This document shows positions 42,230 to 51,520 of a stretch of DNA of 64,000 nucleotides, in pieces (within the stretch, counting starts at the first letter, position 1; each line of letters starts with the position of its first letter). The position numbers and the translations under genes are program-made. Source of the stretch: Bog-473 sp963791455 (lineage in GTDB: Bacteria > Actinomycetota > Acidimicrobiia > Acidimicrobiales > RAAP-2); assembly GCA_963791455.1 (NCBI GenBank), contig CAWBSM010000006.1, forward strand, positions 124,001 to 188,000, written 5' to 3'. The notes beneath the pieces were generated by a model. It was not told where the DNA came from, searched no databases, and saw nothing but the letters and a program-made list of their open reading frames with translations.

Positions 42230-42783
42230 GGCAGGCGGCCCGTCGCGGCCAGGCGCTGGCGCGCCAGGTAGAGCCCGAGCACGGTCGTCTCGTCCTTGAG
42301 CTTCCCGTCCGCCACCAGGAGGTCGAGCTCGGTGAGGCGGTGGGTCTCGACCGTCATGTACCCCTCCTCGACCCCGTCGGGCCGGCTCCCGCAAGGTGAG
42401 AGCCCGGTGGCAAGGAAAATGGTGGTGCGCTGATCGCTGACTCCAGGGGTGTTCCAGATGCTGATCAATGTCTCCAGGTGGGCGGCCTCCAGCCCCGCCT
42501 CCTCGGCCAACTCGCGCCGCGCCGTCTGCTCCTCGGTTTCGCCCTCCTTGTCGCGGGTCCCGGCCGGTATCTCGAGCACCATCGCATCGACCGAGGCGCG
42601 GTACTGGCGCACCAACGAGACGCTGCCGTCATCGTGGACGGGGACGATCGTGACGGCGCCGGGGTGGCGGACGATCACACGTTCGAAGGGCTTGCCGTCG
42701 GGATCGAGCAGGTGAATGCGGTCGACGCGGAACAGCCACGCCCGGAGGAGCACTTCCTCCGCGACGCGCCGAAAACCCGGCAC
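42226..42783 (-). CDS. Nudix hydrolase, ADP-ribose pyrophosphatase-like
   Basis: The 185-residue protein should hydrolyse ADP-ribose or a related nucleotide sugar to AMP and sugar phosphate. The Nudix box is seen as GETEEQTARRELAEEAGL, preceded by VLEIPAGTRD as in ADPRases. The N-terminal strands RVIVRHPGAVTIVPV and VSLVRQYR match the dimer domain. It sits between pyrG (upstream, two bases) and xerD (overlap four bases), the same order as in mycobacteria and relatives. Confidence 0.92.
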   Translation of the reverse strand: MPGFRRVAEEVLLRAWLFRVDRIHLLDPDGKPFERVIVRHPGAVTIVPVHDDGSVSLVRQYRASVDAMVLEIPAGTRDKEGETEEQTARRELAEEAGLEAAHLETLISIWNTPGVSDQRTTIFLATGLSPCGSRPDGVEEGYMTVETHRLTELDLLVADGKLKDETTVLGLYLARQRLAATGRLP

Positions 42784-42785
42784 CC

Positions 42786-44426
42786 CTAGGTGACGGCGTC
42801 GAGGTCGAGCAAGTGCGGCTCGCGGCCCTCCGCACGCTCGAGCGCAGCAGCCACCAGCCCACGAAACAGCGGGTGGGCCCGATCGGGCCGACTCTTGAAC
42901 TCGGGGTGGGCCTGGGTTGCCACCCAGTAGCGATGGTCCTCGAGCTCGACGAACTCGACAAGCCGCCCGTCTGGTGAGATCCCCGAGCAGACCAGGCCGA
43001 CCGCCTCGAGCCGGCCCTTGTAGCGGTTGTTGAACTCGAAGCGGTGCCGATGCCGCTCGGTCACCGCCAGCGTCCCGTAGGCGTCAGCCACCTTGGAGCC
43101 GGCCAGCAGCACGGCCTGGTAGGAGCCCAACCGCATGGTCCCGCCCTTCTCCGTCACCTCGGCCTGGTCGGGCATGAGATCGATCACCATGTGCGGCGAG
43201 AGACTGTCGAACTCACGCGAGTTGGCCCGCTCCAGCCCGGCCCGGTGACGCGCCACCGAGATGACCATTACGTGCAGCCCGAGGCACAGACCCAGGCACG
43301 GGATGCCGTGGTCGCGGCTGTAGCCGGCGGCCGCGACCATGCCCTCGATCCCACGCTCGCCGAAGCCGCCGGGGATCACGATCGCGTCGAGACCGCGCAG
43401 CCGGTCGGTGCCGAGCAGGTCTGGCACCAGCTCGGCGTCGATCCAATCGAGCTCGACCTCAGCACCGTGGTGAAAACCTGCGTGACGCAGAGCCTCAACA
43501 ACCGACATGTAGGCGTCGGGCATGTTGACGTACTTGCCCACGATGCCCACCCGCACCCGCCGCGTGAGTGACTCGACGCGACCCACGAGCTCCTCCCATT
43601 GGGAGATGTCGATATGGTGCGCCGCCTCGTCGATGCCGAGCGTCCGGCACACGTAGGAATCGAGGCCCTGCTCGTGCAGGACGAGCGGGATCTCGTAGAT
43701 GTTGGCCGCGTCGACCGCGGAAACCACGGCGTCGATGGCGACGTCGCACTGCAGCGAGATCTTGCGCTTCAGGGTCTCTGGAATGGGCTTGTCGCTGCGG
43801 CAGACGATCACGTCCGGCTGGATGCCGCGGCTGCGCAACTCCGTCACCGAGTGCTGCGTCGGCTTCGTCTTCTGCTCCCCCGAGACGAGGAACGGCACCA
43901 GGGTGAGGTGTACGTAACAGACATTGTCGCGGCCGATGTCTCGCCGGAACTGCCGGATGGCCTCGATGAACGGCACGATCTCGATGTCGCCGACGGTGCC
44001 CCCGATCTCGACGATGACGATGTCGACGTCCTCGTCGGCCAGGCGTCGGATGCGGTCCTTGATCTCGTCGGTGACGTGAGGGATGACCTGCACCGTCCGC
44101 CCGAGATAGTCACCACGCCTCTCCTTTTCGATCACGGACCGGTAGATCCCTCCGGTCGTCGTGTTGGAACGCTTGGAGAGGCTCTCGTCGATGAAGCGCT
44201 CGTAGTGCCCGAGGTCGAGGTCGGTCTCGCCGCCGTCCTCGGTGACGAACACCTCGCCGTGCTCCCCGGGGTTCATCGTCCCGGGGTCCACGTTGATGTA
44301 AGGGTCGAGCTTGCACATCGTCACCCGCAGACCGCGACACTTGAGGAGCCGACCGAGCGAGGAGGCGGTGAGACCCTTCCCGAGCGAGCTCGAGACTCCG
44401 CCGGTGACGAAGATGAACTTGCTCAC
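42786..44426 (-). CDS. pyrG: CTP synthase
   Basis: The 546-residue enzyme amidates UTP to CTP with glutamine and ATP. The N-terminal synthetase domain begins KFIFVTGGVSSSLGKG and has DPYINVDPGTMNPGEHGEVF and the IEIGGTVGDIE-like segment VEIGGTVGDIEIVP. The class I glutaminase domain shows VIPGGFGERG, the nucleophile Cys in CLGLCLGLH (GLH where most have GMQ), and the His/Glu near WVATQAHPEFKSRP. Length is normal. The gap to recN upstream is 83 bases. Confidence 0.96.
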   Translation of the reverse strand: MSKFIFVTGGVSSSLGKGLTASSLGRLLKCRGLRVTMCKLDPYINVDPGTMNPGEHGEVFVTEDGGETDLDLGHYERFIDESLSKRSNTTTGGIYRSVIEKERRGDYLGRTVQVIPHVTDEIKDRIRRLADEDVDIVIVEIGGTVGDIEIVPFIEAIRQFRRDIGRDNVCYVHLTLVPFLVSGEQKTKPTQHSVTELRSRGIQPDVIVCRSDKPIPETLKRKISLQCDVAIDAVVSAVDAANIYEIPLVLHEQGLDSYVCRTLGIDEAAHHIDISQWEELVGRVESLTRRVRVGIVGKYVNMPDAYMSVVEALRHAGFHHGAEVELDWIDAELVPDLLGTDRLRGLDAIVIPGGFGERGIEGMVAAAGYSRDHGIPCLGLCLGLHVMVISVARHRAGLERANSREFDSLSPHMVIDLMPDQAEVTEKGGTMRLGSYQAVLLAGSKVADAYGTLAVTERHRHRFEFNNRYKGRLEAVGLVCSGISPDGRLVEFVELEDHRYWVATQAHPEFKSRPDRAHPLFRGLVAAALERAEGREPHLLDLDAVT

Positions 44427-44509
44427 GCCGCCTTCGGCACGCCGAGCATCACCTCAGTTGATCGGTGCACCCGACCACGATAATCGAACGCGAAGGAACC
44501 TGCGGCGGA

Positions 44510-46111
44510 TCATCCCCCGTTGGTCGTGCCCAGCAGCTCGCGGGCGTGCGCCCGAGCGGCGTCGCTGTCCGGGTGCCCCGAGAGCATGCGTGACAACTCG
44601 GTGACGCGGTCCTCCCCTCGGACCGTGGTGGCCGTCGTGACGGTGCGCCCCCGGAGCTCCTGCTTGACGACACTGACTTGCGCATCGGCCCAGGACGCCA
44701 CCTGGGCCAGATGGGTGACGACCAGGACCTGGCGGTCGCTCGCCACCTCGTGGAGCGCCTCTCCCAGCGCGAGCGCGGCGGCACCGCCGACCCCCGCGTC
44801 CACTTCGTCGAAGACCATGGTCTGGGGACCCCCCAGCCCGACCAGCCGGATCGCCAACATGGCTCGGGCCAGCTCCCCGCCCGACGCGGCGCGGGCGAGC
44901 GGTTGCACGGGCTCCCCGACGTTGGCTCCGAGCGCCAGTTCGACCGGCTCGCCCGCGCCGTCGGGCGCCACCCGCACCTCCAGGCGGGCCTGTGCCATGG
45001 CCAGCGCCGCCAGCCGCTCGCCCACCAGCTCGCCGAACGACCCCGCCGCCCGGGCCCGGGTGGCGCGCACGGTCGCCTCGGCCTGCGCCAGCTCGGCCTG
45101 GTGCAGGTGGCGCTCGGCCTGCAGACGTTCCGCCTCACCTTCGGCATCGTCGAGGGCGGCGAGCCGCGCCGAACCCTCCTCGGCGTAAGCCATCACTGCC
45201 TTCAGGTTCTCCCCGTACTTGCGCCGCAGCTCGGCCAGGAGCCGCCGCCGCTCCTGGACCTCGGGCAGTCGCCGCGGATCGCCTTCCCACCCCTCGAACT
45301 CGTCGCGCAGTGAGCGGGCGACGTCCGACAGCTCGATCGCCGCCGCGGCCAACCGCTCGCGGTATTCGTCGAACGCCACGCGGCCCGCTAGTGTCGCGGC
45401 GGCGCGACCCAGCAGTTCGAGCGCCCCCACTTCGTCCCCGCTGGGATCGAGCAGCTCGACCGCACCGAGGGCCGCGTCGCGGTAGGCGGCGGAATCGGCC
45501 AGCCGGTCCTCCTCGAGTCGCAGGGCGTGCTCCTCCTCGGGATCTTCGACGTGAGCGGCGGCGATCTCGTCCACCTGGTAGCGCAACACGTCGGCCTCGC
45601 GCGCCCGCTGCTGCTCGTCGCCGCCCAGGGCGGCCAGGGCGTCGTCGACCGCGCGCAGCTGGCTGCGCAGGGCGCGCACGGGGCCGAGATCAGTCCCGGC
45701 GAAGGCGTCGAGCACATCGCGTTGCGCGGCAGTGGTGACGAGGGCACGGTGCTCGTGCTGCCCGTGGATCTCCACCAGCGGCGACGCCACCTCGGCCAGC
45801 GCGCCGAGCGGAGCCATGTGGCCGTCGACCCAGGCCCGGGACCGCCCCCCGGCGGGAACCGAGCGGGCCAGGACCACCTCGTGCTCGGCGCCACCCTCTG
45901 CCACCACGAATCGGGCCTCGACGAGCGCCTCGGACGCCCCGGCCCGCACCAGACCCGGGTCGGCCCGTCCGCCCAGAACCAGCTGTAACGCCTCGACGAC
46001 GAGCGTCTTGCCCGCTCCCGTCTCTCCGGTGAGCACGGTCATACCCGGACCGAACTCGAGCGACAGGTCCTCGATCACACCGAGGTCACGTACGCGCAGG
46101 TCGATCAGCAC
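44510..46111 (-). CDS. recN: DNA repair ATPase RecN
   Basis: The 533-residue SMC-like protein acts early in double-strand-break repair. Walker A is GETGAGKT (about 31-38). The Gln/Arg motif is EIHGQHEHRAL, and a long coiled coil spans about 150-360. The C-terminal ATPase half has SGGELARAMLAIRL (signature) and VFDEVDAGVGG (Walker B). It lies seven bases after nadK and is part of the tlyA-nadK-recN group, a conserved actinobacterial order. Confidence 0.95.
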   Translation of the reverse strand: MLIDLRVRDLGVIEDLSLEFGPGMTVLTGETGAGKTLVVEALQLVLGGRADPGLVRAGASEALVEARFVVAEGGAEHEVVLARSVPAGGRSRAWVDGHMAPLGALAEVASPLVEIHGQHEHRALVTTAAQRDVLDAFAGTDLGPVRALRSQLRAVDDALAALGGDEQQRAREADVLRYQVDEIAAAHVEDPEEEHALRLEEDRLADSAAYRDAALGAVELLDPSGDEVGALELLGRAAATLAGRVAFDEYRERLAAAAIELSDVARSLRDEFEGWEGDPRRLPEVQERRRLLAELRRKYGENLKAVMAYAEEGSARLAALDDAEGEAERLQAERHLHQAELAQAEATVRATRARAAGSFGELVGERLAALAMAQARLEVRVAPDGAGEPVELALGANVGEPVQPLARAASGGELARAMLAIRLVGLGGPQTMVFDEVDAGVGGAAALALGEALHEVASDRQVLVVTHLAQVASWADAQVSVVKQELRGRTVTTATTVRGEDRVTELSRMLSGHPDSDAARAHARELLGTTNGG

Positions 46112-46118
46112 GACAGTG

Positions 46119-46988
46119 TCACGGGCTCCGATCCGCCAGGAGGCGGAAACGCAGGATGCCGCCGAACGTCTGAGGCTCGTTGCGGACGACCTGGACCGGG
46201 CGTGCCGCCACCCGACAGCTGACGGTGGCCCCCGGATGGAGACGCCCGACGTCCTGACCGTCGATCACGAGCGCCCCCGCCCGGTCCTGTGCGACCTCCA
46301 CCACGACCACCTGCTCGTCCGTCAGGACGAGGCTGCGGTCGAGGGAGAAATGGGGAGCCACGGGCGTCACCACGAGCGCGCGCAGGGTCGGGGCAAGGAT
46401 CGGGCCTCCGGCGGACAGGTTGTAGGCGGTCGAGCCGGTCGGGGTCGCAATGATGAGCCCGTCTGCCGAGTAGGTCAGCGCCTCCTCGTCGTCGATCCTG
46501 GTGGTGAGCCGGACGGTATGGCCGAACTCGATCTTTTGGATCACCACCTCGTTGAGGGCGAGCATGAAGGACGGGTCATCATCGATCGAACGGTCCGAGA
46601 TGGCGACCTCCAGCGCGCAGCGTGGCTCGATGGAAGCCCTTCCTTCGAACACCTTGGTGAGCGCCACACGGACCTGATCCGGCAAGAGATCGGGGAGGTA
46701 ACCGAGGCGGCCGAAGTTGACACCGAGAACGGGCACGTCCGCGGCCGTAGCCAGGCGGACGACACGGAGGAACGTACCGTCTCCGCCCATGCTGACGGCC
46801 ACGGTCGTGCCGGTCAGGTCCACTGCATCGAGGTTGGACTCTGCACCGGCCTCGGTCACCCGGTCGGGCCCGCTGAAGCGGAGGATACGGGCCGCGTGAC
46901 CCCGCTCGGTGAGCCACGCCGCCGTGTCGGTCGCGAGCGCCAGCGCGTCGGGACGGTCGGGGTGAACGAGGAAGGTGACCGTCGCCAT
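46119..46988 (-). CDS. nadK: NAD kinase
   Basis: The 289-residue enzyme phosphorylates NAD+ to NADP+. The GGDGT motif is in VSMGGDGTFLR (about 70), the NE/D motif in ALNEVVI, and the substrate segment in TPTGSTAYNLSAGGPI. The ATG at 46988 matches the start of the fold; longer upstream reading is the shadow of tlyA. It sits 14 bases after tlyA and seven before recN, so the three genes are one unit. Confidence 0.95.
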   Translation of the reverse strand: MATVTFLVHPDRPDALALATDTAAWLTERGHAARILRFSGPDRVTEAGAESNLDAVDLTGTTVAVSMGGDGTFLRVVRLATAADVPVLGVNFGRLGYLPDLLPDQVRVALTKVFEGRASIEPRCALEVAISDRSIDDDPSFMLALNEVVIQKIEFGHTVRLTTRIDDEEALTYSADGLIIATPTGSTAYNLSAGGPILAPTLRALVVTPVAPHFSLDRSLVLTDEQVVVVEVAQDRAGALVIDGQDVGRLHPGATVSCRVAARPVQVVRNEPQTFGGILRFRLLADRSP

Positions 46989-47002
46989 CGGCGGGCGCCG
47001 AC

Positions 47003-47824
47003 TCAGCCGGCCGGCGCGGCCGGAGACAGGTGGTCCTTCGCCTCCGACACGGCGGCGGAGAGCTGGGTGGCGGCCTCTGCCGACGCGAGTCCGGGTACGC
47101 CCTTTCGGGCGTGCACAAGGAACTCCACGTTGCCGGCAACGCCGGTCAGGGGGGAGACCATCGCCCCCATGATGCCGGTTCCGGCGTCGACGAGCGCGGA
47201 CGCCACACCCGAGAGCGCTCCCAGCCAGACGGCAGGGTCGCGTACCACGCCCTTGCCTCGTGAGACCGCGGCGCGGCCCGCCTCGAACTGGGGCTTCACC
47301 AGGAGGACGAGGTCGGCGCCGACCGCCGAGACGTTTCCGGCCAAGGCAGGGACGACGCTGCGAAGCGAGATGAAGGACAGGTCGGCCACCACCAGGGAAC
47401 ACGGCTCGTAGGCGGGTTCTACAACCCGCAGCTGCTCCAGGGTCAGCATCCGCGCGTTCGTACGATCCAGAGAGCTCACCCGCCGGTCGTCTCGCAGCGA
47501 GGAGTGCAGCTGTCCGTGACCGACATCAACGGCGTAGACGTGCTCAACGCCGCGTTGGAGCAGGCAGTCGGTGAAGCCACCGGTGGAGGCTCCCACATCG
47601 AGCGCCCGCCGGCCGGCGACGACCAGGTGGAAGCGGGTCAGTGCCGCGTCGAGCTTGTAGCCGCCGCGCGAGACAAAGGGGGACGGCGGGCCCAGCAGCA
47701 CAACCGGTTCGTCCGGCGCGACGAGGCGGGCGGCCTTCTCGGCCACGACGCCGGAAACCAGCACGCCGCCTGCGTCGATAGCCGCTTGGGCCTCCTGCCT
47801 CGTGGGCACGACGCCCCGACGCAC
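47003..47824 (-). CDS. tlyA: TlyA-type 16S/23S rRNA 2'-O-methyltransferase
   Basis: The protein has an N-terminal S4 domain and a FtsJ-like Rossmann methyltransferase with the SAM motif LDVGASTGGFTD, then VYAVDVGHGQL and DLSFISLRSV. It methylates ribosomal RNA and in mycobacteria sets capreomycin sensitivity. The canonical start here is the GTG at 47824, but the S4 domain seems to begin earlier. The upstream codons read RRRLDTELVRRG, as in mycobacterial TlyA, with no ATG, GTG or TTG. A CTG at 47863 overlaps the stop of the preceding gene (CTGA). The true protein is probably 13 residues longer. Confidence 0.9.
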   Translation of the reverse strand: MRRGVVPTRQEAQAAIDAGGVLVSGVVAEKAARLVAPDEPVVLLGPPSPFVSRGGYKLDAALTRFHLVVAGRRALDVGASTGGFTDCLLQRGVEHVYAVDVGHGQLHSSLRDDRRVSSLDRTNARMLTLEQLRVVEPAYEPCSLVVADLSFISLRSVVPALAGNVSAVGADLVLLVKPQFEAGRAAVSRGKGVVRDPAVWLGALSGVASALVDAGTGIMGAMVSPLTGVAGNVEFLVHARKGVPGLASAEAATQLSAAVSEAKDHLSPAAPAG

Positions 47825-47859
47825 GAGCTCCGTGTCGAGCCGGCGCCGCGTCCCGCTGC

Positions 47860-48399
47860 TCAGCTGGCGGCCTTCTTGTTCGATTGCTTGCCCTCGGGCG
47901 CCTTCGTGGCGCTGCTCCTGTGGGCGGGCGACTTGTTGCTCGAGGCCTCCCTCTGCGACGCCTTCCGGGCAGATGACGGGCGGCGTGAGGGCGTCACCTT
48001 GATGGCGGCGACGCGAGCCCGGGTGGCGGTCTTGCCCGCCTGGCTACGTACTCCCTGCGCGGTCTTCCCCGCCTGCGTCGTCACTTCCTTGGTGGCGCTG
48101 CGCCCGGCCTCGGCCGACTTCTTCAGGACTTCGGCCACCTGGTCGGCGATGGACTGGAGGGACTTGGGGTCGATCCTCTCCAGCTGGGAGGCCACCTCCC
48201 GGCGCACCAGCTCGAGCACCTGTTCGCTGGACCGACGGCTCCGGTCCACCAAGTTGTCCACCCATTCCTGGGCTTGGCTGCGCTGGATGTCCCCGGCGTT
48301 GACCAACTCTCGCACAATCTCTTCCGCCCTACTCCGGCTGACCTGGCCGAGGACGTTCCCGGCATCGAGGTACTTGCGAATGCGCTCATTGCTTGCCAT
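47860..48399 (-). CDS. Phasin-like or histone-tailed coiled-coil protein
   Basis: From the ATG at 48399 the 179-residue protein has a helical N-terminal half (YLDAGNVLGQVSRSRAEEIV, ending LKKSAEAGRSATKEV). This half resembles phasins of the PhaF/PhaI type or small DNA-associated proteins. The C-terminal half is rich in Lys, Arg, Ser and Ala (ATRARVAAIKVTPSRRPSS), like histone H1 tails. It could bind DNA, polyhydroxyalkanoate granules or RNA. It lies between the HAD phosphatase and tlyA. The family is not assigned with confidence. Confidence 0.72.
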   Translation of the reverse strand: MASNERIRKYLDAGNVLGQVSRSRAEEIVRELVNAGDIQRSQAQEWVDNLVDRSRRSSEQVLELVRREVASQLERIDPKSLQSIADQVAEVLKKSAEAGRSATKEVTTQAGKTAQGVRSQAGKTATRARVAAIKVTPSRRPSSARKASQREASSNKSPAHRSSATKAPEGKQSNKKAAS

Positions 48400-48444
48400 G
48401 CAACAAGAGTATCTCAACTGCTAGCTCATAGCAAGCACTTTTGG

Positions 48445-49224
48445 CTACCGGTCGAGGGTCCTTCGCACGAGTGTCACGAAGTCGGGGGCGACCGAGGCTG
48501 GCCGCGCTTCAGCCGGCACGTGACCCGCTGAGGTGACCCCAGAAAGCACCAAAGCGAACGGGATGCCCAACTGATCGGCCAGAGCGCCGTCGGTGGATGG
48601 GCGGTCCCCCACCATCGCCCGCAGCTCGCCGGGTCGCACGCGGGCGGAGATGGCGTCGGCGGTCGGACGATGGGGTTTCCCGGCCACCTCGGGCGTGGCG
48701 CCGGCGGCCGTGGCGACCGCAGCCAAGATGGCCCCAGCTCCGGGCACCGGTCCGTCGGGAGTGGGAAGGGTGGGGTCCTCGTTCGTCGCGACGAGCCGGG
48801 CGCCGGACCGCACAGCCGCCGCGGCACGGGCCACGGCATCGAAGGTGAACAAGGACCGCGTCCAACCGACCACGACAGCGTCAGCCGGCCCCTCGGGGAC
48901 CACCACCACCCCGCGCCCGGCAAGCGCCTCGACGACCCCGTCGTCGCCCACCACGACGGCGGACGAGCCGGAGGGCAGCATGCCGGCTGCCACGTCGGCC
49001 GAGCTGAGCAGGTCCCGGTCGTCTGTCGTGATGCCACATTGGCCGAGGCGACGGTGGAGCTCGGTTCGCGTCGGCGCGGAATTGTTCGTCGCGAAGAGCA
49101 CACGTACACCCGCGCCGCGGAGCCGAGCGACTGCTTCGTCCACGCCGTGGATCGGCCGCCCGGTGAGCCATATCACACCATCGAGGTCCACGACCCACGT
49201 CCCCTCGGGCGGCGGTGGCCACAT
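48445..49224 (-). CDS. HAD-superfamily IIA phosphatase (NagD-like)
   Basis: The 259-residue HAD enzyme has motif I WVVDLDGVIWL, motif II in FATNNSAPTR, a type IIA cap in the middle, and GKPHRPT with motif IV VGDRPSTDG. Such proteins dephosphorylate small phosphorylated metabolites (4-nitrophenyl phosphate, glycolate phosphate, GMP). In actinobacteria a member is commonly found upstream of tlyA, as here. It starts 41 bases from the divergent rightward gene at 49266. Confidence 0.9.
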   Translation of the reverse strand: MWPPPPEGTWVVDLDGVIWLTGRPIHGVDEAVARLRGAGVRVLFATNNSAPTRTELHRRLGQCGITTDDRDLLSSADVAAGMLPSGSSAVVVGDDGVVEALAGRGVVVVPEGPADAVVVGWTRSLFTFDAVARAAAAVRSGARLVATNEDPTLPTPDGPVPGAGAILAAVATAAGATPEVAGKPHRPTADAISARVRPGELRAMVGDRPSTDGALADQLGIPFALVLSGVTSAGHVPAEARPASVAPDFVTLVRRTLDR

Positions 49225-49265
49225 CTCGCCGAGGCTAACCCGCGCCCTCCCTACACTCGGGCGTC

Positions 49266-49622
49266 GTGGCCGAACTGCACCCCGAAGGCAACGAGTTGCT
49301 CTTCCACCTGCAGCCGCACGAGAAGGCGGAGGGTTTCCACGGTGACATCCGGGTCCCGCTCTCGGCCGTGGTCTCGGTGCGAGTTGTCCCGGACGCCTGG
49401 CCCGAACTGCGCGGTCTGCGGGCGCCGGGGACGGGACTCCCCAATGTGATCGCCGTCGGGACGCGGCGGGGCAGCTTCGGGAAGGACTTTGTGGCCGTCC
49501 ATGGCAATGGTCCGGCGGTCGTCGTCGACCTTTCGGGCAACGAGTTCGGGCGCCTCGTCGTGACCACCGAGGACGCCAACGCGGTCGCGGCCGCCATCTT
49601 GAAGGCCGCCAACAAGAGCTGA
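49266..49622 (+). CDS. Hypothetical small beta-rich protein
   Basis: The 118-residue protein starts at a GTG at 49266. It has a beta-strand pattern (ELLFHLQPHEKAEGFHGDI, VPLSAVVSVRVVP, PAVVVDLSGNEFGRLVV) that resembles a bacterial PH-like fold, ending in a helix. No signal peptide is present. The GGDI-like and LRAPGTGLP segments recur in unnamed actinobacterial proteins of this size. The function is unknown. It is convergent with the CBS-domain gene. Confidence 0.72.
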   Translation: MAELHPEGNELLFHLQPHEKAEGFHGDIRVPLSAVVSVRVVPDAWPELRGLRAPGTGLPNVIAVGTRRGSFGKDFVAVHGNGPAVVVDLSGNEFGRLVVTTEDANAVAAAILKAANKS

Positions 49623-49677
49623 TCTGCCAACGAGCAGCTCGAACGACCCTGCGACTGCGGTCACGCTGTCAGGCCAT

Positions 49678-50079
49678 TCAGACGTCGTCCCACGGCGGGC
49701 GGAAGGCAACGGAACGTGCGGCATCCCGCTGGGTCACGAATCCGACCACACGGTCGCCCTCGACCACCGGCAAGCGGTTCCTGTGGTGCCTGCTCATGAC
49801 GGCCACCGCCTCTTGGACCGAGACGTCGACGTCGAGCGCCAGCGCTCCGGCGGGCTGGGCGAACTCCGCCAGCCTGACCTCGTGCGGATCACGTCCGGCG
49901 GCTACCACCCGGGCCACGATGTCGCGATTGCTCACGGTCCCGGCCAGGCTGCCGTCGCCCTGGCACAGCGGCACGGAGTCCTCGCCGTGAGCGGCCAAGA
50001 AACAGGCCGCATCGGCCGCCGTTTCTGTGGTTCGCAGGACTTCGATGTCCCCACACATGACATCTCGCACCCTCCTCAT
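49678..50079 (-). CDS. CBS-domain pair protein
   Basis: The 133-residue protein is two tandem CBS domains (about 7-60 and 75-130) with VSNRDIVARV and VTQRDAARSV as the adenosine-binding ends. Such stand-alone pairs bind AMP, ATP or SAM and often act as energy sensors. The start at 50079 gives the usual RRVRDVMCGDIEVL N-terminus. No partner enzyme is adjacent; the E2 gene downstream is 178 bases away. Confidence 0.88.
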   Translation of the reverse strand: MRRVRDVMCGDIEVLRTTETAADAACFLAAHGEDSVPLCQGDGSLAGTVSNRDIVARVVAAGRDPHEVRLAEFAQPAGALALDVDVSVQEAVAVMSRHHRNRLPVVEGDRVVGFVTQRDAARSVAFRPPWDDV

Positions 50080-50257
50080 TGGCGACCTCCTGCTCGGGGG
50101 ACCCGCTCGGCCGACACGGCCCGTCTCTACCCTCGCGCCCTATGGTGCAACGGGCAATCCCGCTCGTCGAAAAGACGGCTGGACCTTGCCCGACCCCAGT
50201 CGTCGTTGGGAAGGGCTCCCGCCACCGGCGCCCGTGCAGGTGACGCCCCGGCGTCGC

Positions 50258-51520
50258 TCAGGCGAGGGCGATGAGGTTGGTCGGGTCGGAGAGAATCCCC
50301 CCGACGGCCGCGAGGAAACGCGACGCCGCCTGCCCGTCGACGAGGCGGTGGTCGAAGGCGAGACTCAAGGTCACCACGTCACGAAGCGCGATCTGACCGT
50401 CGAACTCCCAGGGTCGGCGCTGGATAGCGCCCACGGCGACGATGGCGGCCTCTCCAGGATTGAGGATCGGAACTCCGGCATCGACCCCGAAGACGCCGAC
50501 GTTGGTCACCGTGATCGATCCACCGCCGAGGTCGGCTGGCGTACAACGCCCCGCACGGGCGCGGTCGGTCAGGTCGGCCAGGGCCCGGGTCAGATCCCGC
50601 AGTGTCAAGTCCTGCGCTTCCTTGATGTTCGGCACGACCAGGCCCAGCGGACCGGCCACCGCGATACCGAGGTTGACGTAGTGCTTGGTGACCACCTCAG
50701 CCACGTCGTCGTCCCAGGACGAGTTGAGTGCGGGCTGGTCGCGCAGGGCGAGCACCACCGCCCGCGCCACAACGGCCAGCGGGGTTACACGGAGCCCCGC
50801 GAAGTGGTGGTTCTCGCGGAGGCGCCCGACGAGCTCCACCGTCGACGTCACGTCGACGGTCAGGAAGACACAAGCCTGCGGCGCCGTGGTCACGCTGCGG
50901 ACCATGGCCTCGGCCATGTGCTTCTGCACGCCCCGGACCGGAGCCCTCGACTCGCGTTCGCGGCTGGCGGGCGCGAGCGTCGACCCCCGACCCAGGTGAG
51001 CAGCCAGGTCCTCGCGGGTGATGACGCCACCTGGACCGTTGCCGGTCACGGTGGCCAGGTCGATTCCGTGCTGGCGGGCCATGAAGCGCACCGGCGGCGC
51101 GGCCAGCGGTCGGGAAGCCCCCGCCGTAGGAACGCCCCGGGTGCGGTCGTGGTGGGCAGGGCGCGTCTTCCGCCGGCGGCTGGGGGGCGCCTCGGCGGGG
51201 CCGTATCCGACCAGCACCGGCACCTTTCCCACGGCCTCTTCCTTCGGGCCAGCCTCTGCCTCTTCGTCCCCGCCCGCGTCCGTCTCGATGGCGATGATCG
51301 GCGCGCCCACGGCCAAGGTCTGGCCGACATCGGCCAGCAGCTCGACCACGGTGCCGGCGAAAGGGCTGGGCAGCTCGACCACGGCCTTCTCGGTCTCCAC
51401 CTCGACGAGCAGCTGGTTCAGCCCCACCTGGTCGGCGACCTTCACGTGCCAGGCCACGACCTCGGCCTCGGTGAGGCCCTCCCCCAGGTCAGGCAGCAGG
51501 AAGCGCCGGATGCCGGTCAT
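50258..51520 (-). CDS. 2-oxoacid dehydrogenase E2 (dihydrolipoamide acyltransferase)
   Basis: The 420-residue protein is the E2 core of a 2-oxoacid dehydrogenase complex. One N-terminal lipoyl domain has the lipoylated Lys in VETEKAVVELPS. A basic linker follows, then an E1/E3-binding domain (VRFMARQHGIDLATV, GNGPGGVITREDL) and a catalytic domain with FDHRLVDGQAA. A single lipoyl domain favours the branched-chain type over the multi-lipoyl actinobacterial pyruvate type. The ATG at 51520 overlaps the E1beta stop (ATGA). No E3 gene follows within the window. Confidence 0.93.
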   Translation of the reverse strand: MTGIRRFLLPDLGEGLTEAEVVAWHVKVADQVGLNQLLVEVETEKAVVELPSPFAGTVVELLADVGQTLAVGAPIIAIETDAGGDEEAEAGPKEEAVGKVPVLVGYGPAEAPPSRRRKTRPAHHDRTRGVPTAGASRPLAAPPVRFMARQHGIDLATVTGNGPGGVITREDLAAHLGRGSTLAPASRERESRAPVRGVQKHMAEAMVRSVTTAPQACVFLTVDVTSTVELVGRLRENHHFAGLRVTPLAVVARAVVLALRDQPALNSSWDDDVAEVVTKHYVNLGIAVAGPLGLVVPNIKEAQDLTLRDLTRALADLTDRARAGRCTPADLGGGSITVTNVGVFGVDAGVPILNPGEAAIVAVGAIQRRPWEFDGQIALRDVVTLSLAFDHRLVDGQAASRFLAAVGGILSDPTNLIALA

